DNA of 43,566 nt from positions 1-43,566 of the forward strand of contig CACYFZ010000025.1 in assembly GCA_902773835.1 (NCBI GenBank). The letters are read 5' to 3'. This DNA is from an uncultured Eubacteriales bacterium. GTDB taxonomy: Bacteria; Bacillota; Clostridia; Peptostreptococcales; Anaerovoracaceae. Position 1 is the stretch's first letter, and each line of letters opens with the position of its first letter. The position numbers were made by a program, and so were the translations under genes. Of this stretch, positions 7,228 through 15,127 are shown piece after piece. The notes under the pieces are model-generated. The model did no database searches. It was not told the origin of the DNA and saw only the letters and a list, made by a program, of their open reading frames with translations.

Positions 7228-7770
7228 ATGAATGTATATGATTTTACGGTAAAAGACAGAATGGGTAATGATGTAAGCTTGAAAGAATATGAGGGAAAGC
7301 TGCTGCTCATAGTAAATACGGCCACAGGCTGCGGCTTTACTCCGCATTATGACCCGCTGGAGGCAATGTATAAAGAACTGAGAGATAAGGGCTTTGAGAT
7401 ACTTGATTTCCCATGCAATCAGTTCGCAAATCAGGCGCCGGAATCCGATGACGAGATTCATGAGTTCTGCACAATGAAGTTCGGAACGGAGTTCCCGCAG
7501 TTTGCAAAGATAGATGTTAACGGTGAGACGGCAGATCCGCTCTTTGCATATCTTGCCACGGAGAAACCTTTCGAGGGATTCGGTAAGGGTCTGAAGAATG
7601 CAGCTCTTAAGAAGTTTGCCGATGCAAATAACAAGAAGTACGGAGATAAGACTTACATCGGATGGAACTTCACCAAATTCCTTATTGACAGAGAAGGAAA
7701 AGTAATCGCGCGCTTTGAGCCGACTGTAGATATGGACGAAGTTAAAGCTGCTGTTGTCTCAGCGCTGTAA
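7228..7770 (+). CDS. Glutathione peroxidase family protein (thioredoxin-type peroxidase)
   Basis: A 180-residue protein of the GPx/BtuE family. The peroxidatic Cys35 is in NTATGCGFTPHY, the conserved glutamine in FPCNQF (Gln65), and the tryptophan in WNFTKFL (Trp146), which together form the known catalytic site. The codon for Cys35 is TGC, so it is a cysteine enzyme and not a selenoprotein. Bacterial members of this type usually take electrons from thioredoxin rather than glutathione, and they reduce hydrogen peroxide or lipid hydroperoxides. The ATG at 7228 is preceded by ACGGAGGAAAAGAATA, a good ribosome site. The gene is first in a line of small genes on the plus strand that runs to 8860. 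In an anaerobe it would guard oxygen-sensitive enzymes such as the oxidoreductase at 25296. Confidence 0.92.
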   Translation: MNVYDFTVKDRMGNDVSLKEYEGKLLLIVNTATGCGFTPHYDPLEAMYKELRDKGFEILDFPCNQFANQAPESDDEIHEFCTMKFGTEFPQFAKIDVNGETADPLFAYLATEKPFEGFGKGLKNAALKKFADANNKKYGDKTYIGWNFTKFLIDREGKVIARFEPTVDMDEVKAAVVSAL

Positions 7771-7797
7771 AAATCTTAAGGGAAGTATGACAGAATA

Positions 7798-8091
7798 GTG
7801 GCAAGCAAACATTATATATACATTCTCAGGTGTGCGGATGGCACGCTATATACCGGATGGACAAACGACATCGAGAAGCGGATAGAAACTCATAATTCAG
7901 GTAAAGGCGCTAAGTACACCAGAGCAAGACTGCCGGTTGAGCTGGTCTATACAGAAGAATTCGATAACAAGATAGAAGCGCAAAAGAGAGAGTGCGCCAT
8001 CAAACGGCTCACCCGCGCAGAGAAGGAGATATTAATTGAGAGTGACTCAGACGAGGATATTCACGATCCGTGTCTGCGTTTTCAGAAGTGA
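7798..8091 (+). CDS. GIY-YIG nuclease-domain protein (UPF0213/YhbQ-like)
   Basis: A 97-residue protein made of one GIY-YIG domain: HYIYILRCADGTLYTGWTND holds the Y-I-Y...Y-T-G pair, with the arginine of EKRIETHNSGKGAKYTRA downstream. This matches the stand-alone UPF0213 family (E. coli YhbQ), whose role is poorly known; nicking of damaged DNA has been proposed for relatives. I use the GTG at 7798 because AAGGGAAG is 11 bases upstream and no ATG is in frame. The C-terminal residues are acidic (ESDSDEDIHD). It ends eight bases before the next start, so the two genes are likely one transcript. Confidence 0.82.
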   Translation: MASKHYIYILRCADGTLYTGWTNDIEKRIETHNSGKGAKYTRARLPVELVYTEEFDNKIEAQKRECAIKRLTRAEKEILIESDSDEDIHDPCLRFQK

Positions 8092-8098
8092 GGGATAT

Positions 8099-8347
8099 AT
8101 GTTTATTACAGAAAATGACAGAATTTATATGAAAGATAATTCAGGTAAAGTGATTGCGGAGATTACATTTCCTGAGAGTTCAGAAGGTGTCTACACCATT
8201 AATCGCACTTTCGTAGATGTAAGCCTAAGAGGTCAGGGCATAGCATCGAAGTTGGTTCAAGCAGCCGTAGATGAGATAGAAAGCCGCGGAGGAGAGGTAG
8301 ACGCGACATGCTCATATGCTATTAAGTGGCTCGAGAAGAATTGTTAG
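8099..8347 (+). CDS. Small GNAT-like N-acetyltransferase (YjdJ type)
   Basis: An 82-residue protein of the compact GNAT group (Acetyltransf_CG type). The acetyl-CoA loop is visible as VSLRGQGIASKLVQAAVD near residues 40-57, and the typical end SYAIKWLEKN follows. The small size is normal for this group, which keeps only the acetyl-CoA half of the GNAT fold; substrates are unknown. The ATG at 8099 follows GAAGTGAGGGA, so it is preferred to the longer open frame that begins inside the previous gene. It lies in a run of small genes whose close spacing suggests co-transcription. Confidence 0.8.
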   Translation: MFITENDRIYMKDNSGKVIAEITFPESSEGVYTINRTFVDVSLRGQGIASKLVQAAVDEIESRGGEVDATCSYAIKWLEKNC

Positions 8348-8367
8348 GTTATGAGGAATGCTGAGTA

Positions 8368-8535
8368 ATGGAGACGAAGTATTACATTGTAGACAGAATT
8401 GAAGGTGATTATGCATGGCTCAGGAGAACAGATATTGAGGCTGAGCCTGTATTCATAGCCAGGGCATTATTACCTGAAGGAATTGACGAAGGCACAAAGC
8501 TAAAGCAGGAATTCTTGCAGTATGAGATTATTTAG
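8368..8535 (+). CDS. DUF3006-like small protein
   Basis: A 55-residue frame starting METKYYIVDRIEGDYAWLRR and ending QYEII, with TAG at 8533. The pattern of a YIVDRIEG beginning, a run of strands and a LLPEGIDEGTKLKQ motif resembles DUF3006 proteins, small predicted beta-barrels of unknown function. It starts 20 bases after the GNAT-like gene and is preceded by ATGAGGAATGCTGAGTA, a moderate ribosome site. It is shorter than the usual DUF3006 protein (about 70 residues), with a shorter end. It is easily overlooked because of its size. Identification rests on a remembered motif pattern and should be taken as likely, not certain. Confidence 0.65.
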   Translation: METKYYIVDRIEGDYAWLRRTDIEAEPVFIARALLPEGIDEGTKLKQEFLQYEII

Positions 8536-8557
8536 ACAAAGATAACAGGATGAATAT

Positions 8558-8860
8558 ATGAAAGATGTTCGAATTACGGTAATGAGAATAACGGAATACA
8601 CGGACCTGATGGAAGAGTATGAAAACCCGATAGAGCATGCCTGCATGATGAAATTGAATGATTCATTCGTTTCAAAGAATGGGGATATTCCGAAAAACTT
8701 TTGTGAAAGTGCTTGGGGCAGTATGGAGTTTTTTGTAAAGGAGCTTGCTTCCGGCAGAGGAGATTTCTATAACGGATGGATGAAGAATCCATATTCAGCA
8801 ATGATTTCATGCAACGACGGCTTTCGTCCGGTAAGCTTTCTGTTAGAGGCAATTCAATAA
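8558..8860 (+). CDS. TIGR04076-family protein
   Basis: A 100-residue protein matching the layout of the TIGR04076 family: MKDVRITVMRITEY at the start, a CMM...F hydrophobic patch, PKNFCESAWGSMEFFVKELA in the middle, and the conserved end SCNDGFRPVSFLLEAI. The conserved cysteines (residues 29, 49 and 85) are kept, which suggests metal or redox chemistry, but no function is known to me. ACAGGA precedes the ATG at 8558. It closes the small-gene run; a terminator follows 30 bases later. Confidence 0.78.
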   Translation: MKDVRITVMRITEYTDLMEEYENPIEHACMMKLNDSFVSKNGDIPKNFCESAWGSMEFFVKELASGRGDFYNGWMKNPYSAMISCNDGFRPVSFLLEAIQ

Positions 8861-8890
8861 ATTCGCATTTACAGGGCAGAGCACATGGGC

Positions 8891-8917
8891 CGGAGCAATG
8901 AGGCTCCGACCTTTTTT
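8891..8917 (+). terminator. Intrinsic terminator after the small-gene run
   Basis: CGGAGC (8891-8896) and GCTCCG (8903-8908) form a 6-bp stem with a 6-base loop, followed by ACCTTTTTT. Confidence 0.8.
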
Positions 8918-8984
8918 GTGCCCACTGAACTTGACTGCCACAACAAGCATGACGCTCGCTTGAAAAAAGTGTAAATATGTATTG

Positions 8985-8993
8985 TGCTACAAT
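8985..8993 (+). promoter_or_regulatory. Extended -10 promoter of ridA
   Basis: TGCTACAAT (8985-8993) is an extended -10. A TTGAAA box at 8960-8965 is 22 bases upstream, too far for normal use, so the extended -10 probably carries recognition. The resulting leader is about 100 bases and AT-rich. Confidence 0.5.
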
Positions 8994-9101
8994 AGCTTTT
9001 CAAAAAATATTTTTGAATATTGAAAAATTTTCTTGATTGATGGCGCTTGCAGATATACAATTACTACGGTAAAAACAACGACTCGAAAGGAGATACATAA
9101 A

Positions 9102-9470
9102 ATGAAAGTTATCGAAACAAAGAACGCACCGGGTGCTATCGGACCATATTCACAGGGATATATTGCTAACGGATTTGTATTCACTTCCGGACAGATCCCT
9201 GTAGACCCTGCAACAGGAGAGGTTCCTGAAGGAATCAGCGCTCAGACTGAGCAGAGCTGCAAGAACGTAGCTGCACTCCTCGAGGCGGCAGGAAGCAGCA
9301 TTGAGAAAGTTATCAAGTCAACATGCTTCCTCGCAGACATGGGCGATTTTGCAGCTTTCAACGAAGTATATGCTAAGTACTTCACAGGCAAGCCTGCAAG
9401 ATCCTGTGTAGCAGCAAAGGCGCTTCCTAAGGGAGTTCTCTGCGAAATAGAAGTAATCGCAGAGGCATAA
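9102..9470 (+). CDS. ridA: RidA family reactive intermediate deaminase
   Basis: A 122-residue protein of the YjgF/YER057c/UK114 family. It starts MKVIETKNAPGAIGPYSQGY, has FTSGQIPVDP, and carries the conserved arginine in KPARSCVAAKALPKG and the closing EIEVIAEA, so the catalytic arginine and glutamate are kept. RidA hydrolyses reactive 2-aminoacrylate and related enamines that PLP enzymes release from serine or threonine, in the cytoplasm as a trimer. The ATG at 9102 follows GAAAGGAGATACATAA. The frame is open for 23 more codons upstream, but those lack a ribosome site. It stands alone between its promoter and a shared terminator. Confidence 0.94.
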   Translation: MKVIETKNAPGAIGPYSQGYIANGFVFTSGQIPVDPATGEVPEGISAQTEQSCKNVAALLEAAGSSIEKVIKSTCFLADMGDFAAFNEVYAKYFTGKPARSCVAAKALPKGVLCEIEVIAEA

Positions 9471-9503
9471 AAAGAGAGTATTCTTTAATATTATTTTCAA
9501 TAA

Positions 9504-9545
9504 AAAAGTGTCATTCCGTGATGATAATCACAGAATGACACTTTT
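9504..9545. terminator. Bidirectional terminator between ridA and the ABC operon
   Basis: AAAAGTGTCATTC (9504-9516) and GAATGACACTTTT (9533-9545) form a 13-bp stem, with an inner GTGAT/ATCAC helix. A-run and T-run flank it on both sides, so it can end both convergent transcripts. Confidence 0.9.
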
Positions 9546-9548
9546 GCT

Positions 9549-10274
9549 TTAAATAAGAACTTTGGATAGGAAGTCTTTAGTCCTCTCCATCTTAGGGTTT
9601 TCAAGTACATCCTTAGGACTTCCTTCTTCGACTATGACTCCGTCGTCCATAAAGATGACCTTATCTGCAACTTCCTTGGCAAATCCCATCTCATGTGTAA
9701 CGACCACCATAGTCATTCCTTCCTTGGCCAGATCCTTCATTACGTCCAGAACCTCTCCGACCATCTCAGGATCCAGCGCTGAAGTAGGCTCATCGAAGAG
9801 CATTACCTCAGGGTCCATTGCGAGCGCCCTGGCTATAGCAACTCTCTGCTGCTGTCCGCCGGACAGATTTCTCGGATACTCATCTGCCTTTTCGGCCAGC
9901 CCGACTCTCTCGAGGAGCTCCATGCCTTTCTTTCTGGCATTCGAGTCTTTCTCTTTCTTTACATTTACGGGCCCGATGGTCAGATTTTCAATTACCGACT
10001 TATGCGGGAAGAGATTGAACGACTGGAAAACCATTCCCATTTTCGTCCTCATCTTATCTATATTGGCGTCCGTAACGAGATCCCCGTCAATATAAATCTC
10101 TCCGCTCGTAGGCTCTTCCAATCGGTTGATGCATCTCAGCATCGTTGACTTGCCGGAACCCGACGGCCCGACTATGCACAGCACTTCGCCTTCATCTACA
10201 TTCTGGTCGATTCCCTTGAGGACGTGAAGGTCGTCGAAGCTTTTCTTTAATCCTTTAATTTCTATCATGCTCAT
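9549..10274 (-). CDS. Polar amino acid ABC transporter, ATP-binding protein
   Basis: A 241-residue ATPase of the GlnQ/HisP group. Walker A is GPSGSGKST, the Q-loop is [14 protein letters not shown], the signature is LSGGQQQR, Walker B is VMLFDEPT, and [10 protein letters not shown] holds the switch histidine. All motifs are intact. It powers uptake by the permease encoded just upstream. Its ATG overlaps the permease stop by four bases (ATGA), which couples translation; a second in-frame ATG two codons on is possible. It is the third gene of a binding protein-permease-ATPase operon on the minus strand, ending at the bidirectional terminator. Confidence 0.93.
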   Translation of the reverse strand: MSMIEIKGLKKSFDDLHVLKGIDQNVDEGEVLCIVGPSGSGKSTMLRCINRLEEPTSGEIYIDGDLVTDANIDKMRTKMGMVFQSFNLFPHKSVIENLTIGPVNVKKEKDSNARKKGMELLERVGLAEKADEYPRNLSGGQQQRVAIARALAMDPEVMLFDEPTSALDPEMVGEVLDVMKDLAKEGMTMVVVTHEMGFAKEVADKVIFMDDGVIVEEGSPKDVLENPKMERTKDFLSKVLI

Positions 10275-10954
10275 GCCGCAGACTCCCTTCTGGCCACTTT
10301 ACGCTCATAACCGTTAATTGCTTTGGAAAGCGGTATGGTAAGAATGAGGTAAGCAAGTGCTACGCCTATATACGCAGGGAACGTCTCAAATGAGGATGAG
10401 TTCCAAAGCTGTCCTCGTCTCAGTATTTCTACAACGCCTACATATCCGAGTACCGAAGTCTCTTTTATGAGAGTAACGAACTCGTTAGCAAACGCCGGAA
10501 GAATTATTCGAATAGCCTGAGGGATGATAATAAGTCTCATGGCCATGCCGTGACTCATACCCAGAGATCTGGCAGCTTCCATCTGACCTTTATCAATGGC
10601 TTGAATTCCGGATCTGATAACTTCAGACAGGTATGCTGCAGAGTTAAGACCGCATACAATTACCGCCGGGACAGCCATGCCTCCGAAATCATCCCACTTA
10701 AATCCGATTCCCCATGACTGAAGAAGCCACGGAATACCGTAGGCCATAATGAGGGCTTGCACCAGCATAGGTGTGCCCCTGACAATATCTACATATACTT
10801 TTGCTATCACCTGAAGGACCTTGCTTTTTGTCTGTGAACACAGAGCAAGGAGCAGACCGAAGGCTGCTCCTATAACTATTGCTATCAGACTTACGATTAC
10901 CGTAGCAGGTATTCCTTTGCAGGCGATCAGAAAACCTTTAAGATAAACTCCCAT
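10271..10954 (-). CDS. Polar amino acid ABC transporter, permease
   Basis: A 227-residue inner membrane permease of the HisM/GlnP family with about five hydrophobic segments. The EAA loop that contacts the ATPase is visible as [20 protein letters not shown], and [15 protein letters not shown] is another family hallmark. Only one permease gene is present, so it probably works as a homodimer with two copies of the ATPase. It begins 30 bases after the binding-protein stop, and its end overlaps the ATPase start. Substrate is probably a polar amino acid or cystine, but sequence alone does not decide. Confidence 0.92.
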   Translation of the reverse strand: MGVYLKGFLIACKGIPATVIVSLIAIVIGAAFGLLLALCSQTKSKVLQVIAKVYVDIVRGTPMLVQALIMAYGIPWLLQSWGIGFKWDDFGGMAVPAVIVCGLNSAAYLSEVIRSGIQAIDKGQMEAARSLGMSHGMAMRLIIIPQAIRIILPAFANEFVTLIKETSVLGYVGVVEILRRGQLWNSSSFETFPAYIGVALAYLILTIPLSKAINGYERKVARRESAA

Positions 10955-10984
10955 TTTCTTTCACCTTTTGCAAACTGTAATTTA

Positions 10985-11794
10985 TTATTCAGCTGACAGC
11001 TTCCACTTTGTGAGAAGCTCATCATATTTTCCGTTAGCTTTCAAATTAGCAAGACCTGTATTGAGTTTATCAAGAAGCTCAGTGTTTCCCTTCTTGACGG
11101 CAAAAGCAAATTCTTCCGTATCACCAAAGCCTTCTCCTGCAAACTTAGCTATATCACTGTGCTCGCTGAGGTACTCTGTACCTACCGGCTTGTCAACGAT
11201 AACCCCCTGAACTTCTCCGTTCTTAAGCTGGAGATAGCAGTCGGTCCACTGATTCAGAACTACTCCCTCTGCAATCTTTCCTTCTTCCTGCATGGCCTGA
11301 ACCATATCTCCGCCTGTAGTACCGATCTGGCTGGCAAGCTTCATGTCAGGTGTTACGGCGTCAATACCGCTCAGATCACTGTCTGATGAAACTAAGAGCA
11401 TCAGATTACTTGTAAAATATGTTTCACCGAAGTCTACCTTATCTGCACGGTCTCCGGCGAGTTTATTCATGCCTGCGCAGATGATGTCGCCCTGATCAGA
11501 CTGAAGAGCAGGGATGAGAGAGTCAAATTCCATTGTAACCCACTCGAGTGTAAGGCCCTGATCTTCTGCGATAGCAGCCATCATATCAGGATCGAAACCC
11601 ACGATTTCTTCGTTTCCGTCCTCCGTGAACTCAAACGGTGCGAATGTCGGCTCCGTTACCACTTTCAGCACCTCGGCGTCGCCGCCGCTTTCTGTCTCTG
11701 CAGGCTCTTCGGAGCTTCCGCCGCCGCAGGCTGCCAGTGCGAAAATCATCGCTGCACCGAGAATCAGTGCGAGATATTTCTTAAAATTCTTCAT
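10985..11794 (-). CDS. Amino acid ABC transporter, substrate-binding lipoprotein
   Basis: A 269-residue lipoprotein of the bacterial extracellular solute-binding family 3. The signal peptide MKNFKKYLALILGAAM ends in the lipobox LAAC, with Cys23 lipidated, followed by a flexible Gly/Ser/Glu linker to about residue 42. The binding domain opens with VVTEPTFAPFEFTEDG and includes GFDPDMMAAIAEDQGL and DSLIPALQSDQGDI, both typical of GlnH/FliY-like proteins. It captures the amino acid outside the membrane and delivers it to the permease. AGAAAGGAT precedes the ATG. It is first in the operon and has a strong promoter with repeated TGCATAA motifs, so it is probably regulated. Confidence 0.93.
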   Translation of the reverse strand: MKNFKKYLALILGAAMIFALAACGGGSSEEPAETESGGDAEVLKVVTEPTFAPFEFTEDGNEEIVGFDPDMMAAIAEDQGLTLEWVTMEFDSLIPALQSDQGDIICAGMNKLAGDRADKVDFGETYFTSNLMLLVSSDSDLSGIDAVTPDMKLASQIGTTGGDMVQAMQEEGKIAEGVVLNQWTDCYLQLKNGEVQGVIVDKPVGTEYLSEHSDIAKFAGEGFGDTEEFAFAVKKGNTELLDKLNTGLANLKANGKYDELLTKWKLSAE

Positions 11795-11821
11795 TGTTTT
11801 CTATCCTTTCTGGTGTGATAC

Positions 11822-11841
11822 TTATGCGTTGAAATGCATAA
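11822..11841. promoter_or_regulatory. TTATGC...GCATAA inverted repeat in the ABC operon leader
   Basis: TTATGC (11822-11827) and GCATAA (about 11836-11841) flank 8 bases, close to the ribosome site of the binding-protein gene. The same half-sites recur around the promoter (11879-11887 and the palindrome TTATGCATAA at 11897-11906), which suggests operators for one regulator. Confidence 0.4.
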
Positions 11842-11863
11842 AAATAAATTTCCTACAGTAGAA

Positions 11864-11891
11864 ATTATACTCAAGACATTGCATAAGTCAA
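11864..11891 (-). promoter_or_regulatory. Promoter of the amino acid ABC operon
   Basis: Read on the minus strand, TTGACT (11891-11886) and TATAAT (11869-11864) are separated by 16 bases, close to consensus. The palindrome TTATGCATAA at 11897-11906 sits just upstream of the -35 box. Confidence 0.8.
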
Positions 11892-11985
11892 CATAATTAT
11901 GCATAAATATTCAAAATATACTGTTCTTTCATGTATACAATGCAACTTATTGTTATACAGCCACATTAAAAGGAAATAATACTAT

Positions 11986-12015
11986 TTGCAAATAACAAAA
12001 AAGGTATATTATAAT
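11986..12015 (+). promoter_or_regulatory. Promoter of the SARP-type two-component operon
   Basis: TTGCAA (11986-11991) and TATAAT (12010-12015) are separated by 18 bases. The leader holds CTGACG/CGTCAG inverted repeats at about 12056-12080, just before the start codon. Confidence 0.7.
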
Positions 12016-12092
12016 GTACTCGGAAAGGTTTTGTTTTACTGTAATGATAGTACGGCTGACGTTTTTTCGTATGCCGTCAGTATGTGGAGATT

Positions 12093-12881
12093 ATGGCAAG
12101 AATATTAGTAGTAGACGATGAAAAGGTTATACGCGAAGGTGCTGCAAAAGTTATTATGACATGCATGCCGAACGCGGAAATTGTTCAGTGTGAAGGTCCG
12201 ACAGAAGCGCTTGAAACAGTTGAAGCAAAAACCTTTGACGTTGCATTCCTGGATATTGAGATGCCGGGGATGACAGGCGTAGAGTTGGCGAAAAAGATCA
12301 AAAAGATTTCACCTGACACAAACATCATTTTCTCGACAGCCTATCCGCAATTTGCAGGGGAGGCATTTGCGATTCATGCCAGCGGATACGTAACCAAACC
12401 GCTGACAGTAGAGAAGGTATCCCAAGAGTTGGATAACCTCCGTCGTCCTATAGACGATGAAGACAGAGGTCTTAGAGTTCAGGCTTTCGGAAACTTCGAG
12501 GTGTTTTATGACGGCAAGCCTCTTCGTTTTAAGTACACCAAGACTAAAGAGATGTTGGCATATCTTATTGACAGAAACTGTGCCGTTGTAGATATCGGAG
12601 AGATAAAGAGCACACTTTGGGATGATGACGAAGACAGATCTTCGTATATAAAACAGCTTCGTAAGGATCTTATGGATACGCTTAAAGAAGTTGGCGCACA
12701 GGATGCCGTAGTTGTAATGAGGGGAGGAATAGGAGTTATTCCTTCTAAAGTAAAGTGTGATTTCTTCGATTATCTTGCAGGAGAACCTAAAGGTATAAAC
12801 TCGTATCACGGAGAGTACATGCAGCAGTACAGCTGGGCCGAAGTAACACACGGCAGTCTGGAGATGCGGGGGAACGAATAA
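12093..12881 (+). CDS. Response regulator with SARP-like DNA-binding domain
   Basis: A 262-residue regulator. Residues 1-120 are a receiver domain: the acidic pocket is VVDDEK, the phosphoacceptor is Asp54 in FLDIEMPG, the switch threonine lies in IIFSTAY, and the lysine in VTKPL. Residues from about 128 on (LRVQAFGNFEVFYDGKPLRF) are a winged-helix of the OmpR/SARP kind, followed by a short region ending HGEYMQQYSWAE that recalls the BTAD part of COG3947 proteins. This differs from the usual LytTR regulator paired with LytS-like kinases. ATG 12093 is preferred over GTG 12084 since MARILVVDDE is the standard opening and GGAG precedes it, although closely. The stop touches the kinase start, so both are co-translated. 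Confidence 0.87.
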   Translation: MARILVVDDEKVIREGAAKVIMTCMPNAEIVQCEGPTEALETVEAKTFDVAFLDIEMPGMTGVELAKKIKKISPDTNIIFSTAYPQFAGEAFAIHASGYVTKPLTVEKVSQELDNLRRPIDDEDRGLRVQAFGNFEVFYDGKPLRFKYTKTKEMLAYLIDRNCAVVDIGEIKSTLWDDDEDRSSYIKQLRKDLMDTLKEVGAQDAVVVMRGGIGVIPSKVKCDFFDYLAGEPKGINSYHGEYMQQYSWAEVTHGSLEMRGNE

Positions 12882-14183
12882 ATGGCGGGAATGTCGGAAC
12901 TGACTGTACGTGCTATTAATATTACCGTGCTCAGTTTTTGCAGTTTGGAGCTTTTAATACTCCTGTTCAGTTTTCCGCGCTTTAAATTGAAAGATCGGGC
13001 ATCTCGCATTTTTTATGCGAAGATGCTCGTTTCTACTTTTACGATAGTATGCTATACGATCAGCATTATTATCGGAGATGATTATTCTAATCCGATAAGC
13101 GTGATTGTTCACGCGGTTGCGTACATAGGCATATATGCTGTCTATATGCTGTATATCCTATATATAATCGAAAATGTTAACAACTCGGCAGGACATACCG
13201 TAGTAATTGATTTAGTTACATATATTACTATCGGAATTGGTGTTGTAGGCTCTTTGCTGTGGATGTTTTCCATGTTTAACAATAGCGTCAGCGAACTGTC
13301 CAGCCACCATCTGAGATACGGAAGAGTTTTCGTGATAGGGCATTTAGGCAGTTTTATATTAATCCTTACATCAGTAATACTGCTGATAAAACATCGAAAG
13401 ATACTCGGCGACAGAGAGACGTTGGTACTTATGTCTATGCCGGTTTTGATGCTGTCGGCAATCCTGCTGGAACCCGTAGCCCGGGGAATAGAGCTCAGAT
13501 ATCCGTGCATAGTACTGGAATTTCTAATTGTTTACACACAACACCATACGGAGTTGGAGGTAAAGCAGGAGATTCGGGAAACTCAGGGGATGAAGCAACG
13601 TATGACTCTGGCAACCGGCAGAATGAAGCCGCATTATTTATATAATGTGCTTACGACGATTTACTATCTGTGTGATACTTCTCCGGAAAAAGCACAGAGT
13701 GCAATCGGAATATTCTCTGAATATCTCCGCAGCACGCTGGAGGCGATGGAAAGAGATGAACCGGTAGAGTTTTCATGGGAACTCAAGGAAATAAGAAGCT
13801 ATCTGGCTCTTGAAAAAATTAGATTCGGAGACAGGCTCAATGTAGAATACGACATTGAATATGACGAGTTCCTGATTCCGCCTCTTACCGTTCAGGCACT
13901 TGTCGAAAATGCTGTTGATCACGGTATATCCGCAGCTGAGAACGGAGGCACGGTACGAATTGTTACCAGAAAACTATCCGACGGAGGTGCGCAGATAAGA
14001 GTTTTCGATGACGGGGTCGGCTTCGACGTCAGTGAACTGGAAAGACCTGCCTCCGGGCACGACGGAATAAGAAGTGTTCGAGAGAGACTGAGCAGAGCTA
14101 TGGGCGCGGATATGACGGTTACCAGCTCTGTGGACAAAGGGACAACGGCTATAATTACAATCAGGCCACAGAAGAAACATTGA
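12882..14183 (+). CDS. LytS-like membrane histidine kinase
   Basis: A 433-residue sensor kinase. The first 215 residues hold about seven hydrophobic segments with short loops, so the input is probably sensed in or near the membrane. The phosphoacceptor region of the His_kinase (PF06580) type reads RMKPHYLYNVLTTIYYL, with His251, and the ATPase domain has VEFSWELKEIRSYLALEKIR, the N-box VQALVENAVDHG and the G-boxes DDGVGFD and HDGIRSVRERL. Signal input is unknown. It follows the response regulator with no gap, and the permease gene begins at its end, so the three likely form one regulatory and transport unit. Confidence 0.9.
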   Translation: MAGMSELTVRAINITVLSFCSLELLILLFSFPRFKLKDRASRIFYAKMLVSTFTIVCYTISIIIGDDYSNPISVIVHAVAYIGIYAVYMLYILYIIENVNNSAGHTVVIDLVTYITIGIGVVGSLLWMFSMFNNSVSELSSHHLRYGRVFVIGHLGSFILILTSVILLIKHRKILGDRETLVLMSMPVLMLSAILLEPVARGIELRYPCIVLEFLIVYTQHHTELEVKQEIRETQGMKQRMTLATGRMKPHYLYNVLTTIYYLCDTSPEKAQSAIGIFSEYLRSTLEAMERDEPVEFSWELKEIRSYLALEKIRFGDRLNVEYDIEYDEFLIPPLTVQALVENAVDHGISAAENGGTVRIVTRKLSDGGAQIRVFDDGVGFDVSELERPASGHDGIRSVRERLSRAMGADMTVTSSVDKGTTAIITIRPQKKH

Positions 14184-14188
14184 TACAG

Positions 14189-15055
14189 ATGCATATTTTA
14201 AATGAAGCGTTATTGGATACGATAAGAGATACAGCGACTTTGGTGCCCTTCCTCTTTGTAACATATCTGGCCATGGAATGGCTTGAGGGACGTACGGAAG
14301 AGCAGTCAGTCGCTCTCCTTTCGCGTGTAGGAAAACCCGCTTATTTCATCGGCGCGGGAATAGGTCTGATTCCGCAATGCGGATTCTCTGCGGCCGCGGC
14401 AGGACTGTACTCCGGAGGAGTAATATCCGCAGGAACAATGCTGGCAGTATTTTTGTCTACTTCAGATGAAATGGTTCCGATATTTCTTTCATCTTCGGTT
14501 AATCCGATGACCATAATAAAAATACTTGCGGCGAAATTCCTCATAGCATGTGTCAGCGGAATTCTTGTTGATTTCGGATTGAAAGCATTTCGTTATAATT
14601 CCGGACATAAGCATATACATGATCTCTGCGAACAAGACCACTGCGGATGCGAAGATGAGGGAGGAATAATAAAATCTGCGGCGGTGCACACAATTAAAAC
14701 TATAATATTCATCTTCATAGTTTCATTGGTCATATCACTGATAGTGTTGTATGCGGGGAAGGAAAGCGTTTCGGCGGCCCTTAGCGGAACTCCGATTATA
14801 GGAACCTTCCTGATCGGGCTGATAGGCTTAATTCCGAATTGCGCCGCATCTGTTATCGTGGCGGAGCTGTATATAGAAGGAATGATTACATCGGGCCAGA
14901 TGCTGGCGGGATTGTTGGTCGGAGCAGGAGTAGGCATTTTGGTTTTGGTGAGAAATAACAGAATGGTATCAGAGAATGTAATAATAATATCACTGCTGTA
15001 TATTATCGGAGTCTTATGGGGGCTTGCTGTTGACGCTGTCGGACTCAGTTTTTAG
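14189..15055 (+). CDS. Predicted permease, ArsP_2 / putative manganese transporter family
   Basis: A 288-residue polytopic protein with two similar halves: GLIPQCGFSAAAAGLYSGGV near residue 53 and GLIPNCAASVIVAELYIEGM near residue 212, which shows internal duplication with inverted or repeated helices. Between the halves lies a cytoplasmic-looking loop, HKHIHDLCEQDHCGCEDEG, rich in His, Cys and acidic residues and very likely a metal site. The family (PF11449) is annotated as arsenic efflux or manganese transport without firm proof. Start at ATG 14189 fits the family; TTG 14180, overlapping the kinase stop, is possible and neither has a strong ribosome site. Its place behind the two-component genes suggests they control it or sense its substrate. 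Confidence 0.75.
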   Translation: MHILNEALLDTIRDTATLVPFLFVTYLAMEWLEGRTEEQSVALLSRVGKPAYFIGAGIGLIPQCGFSAAAAGLYSGGVISAGTMLAVFLSTSDEMVPIFLSSSVNPMTIIKILAAKFLIACVSGILVDFGLKAFRYNSGHKHIHDLCEQDHCGCEDEGGIIKSAAVHTIKTIIFIFIVSLVISLIVLYAGKESVSAALSGTPIIGTFLIGLIGLIPNCAASVIVAELYIEGMITSGQMLAGLLVGAGVGILVLVRNNRMVSENVIIISLLYIIGVLWGLAVDAVGLSF

Positions 15056-15127
15056 AAAAACGTGGACTAAGGGCCCGAGATGGAGTAGTATACATAGGGT
15101 AAAAATATCAGATAATGGAGAAGATTG

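Noticed and set aside
9033..9101. Longer N-terminus for RidA
   Set aside because: RidA proteins start at the MKVIETKNAPGAIGPYSQ position and GAAAGGAG lies just before ATG 9102.
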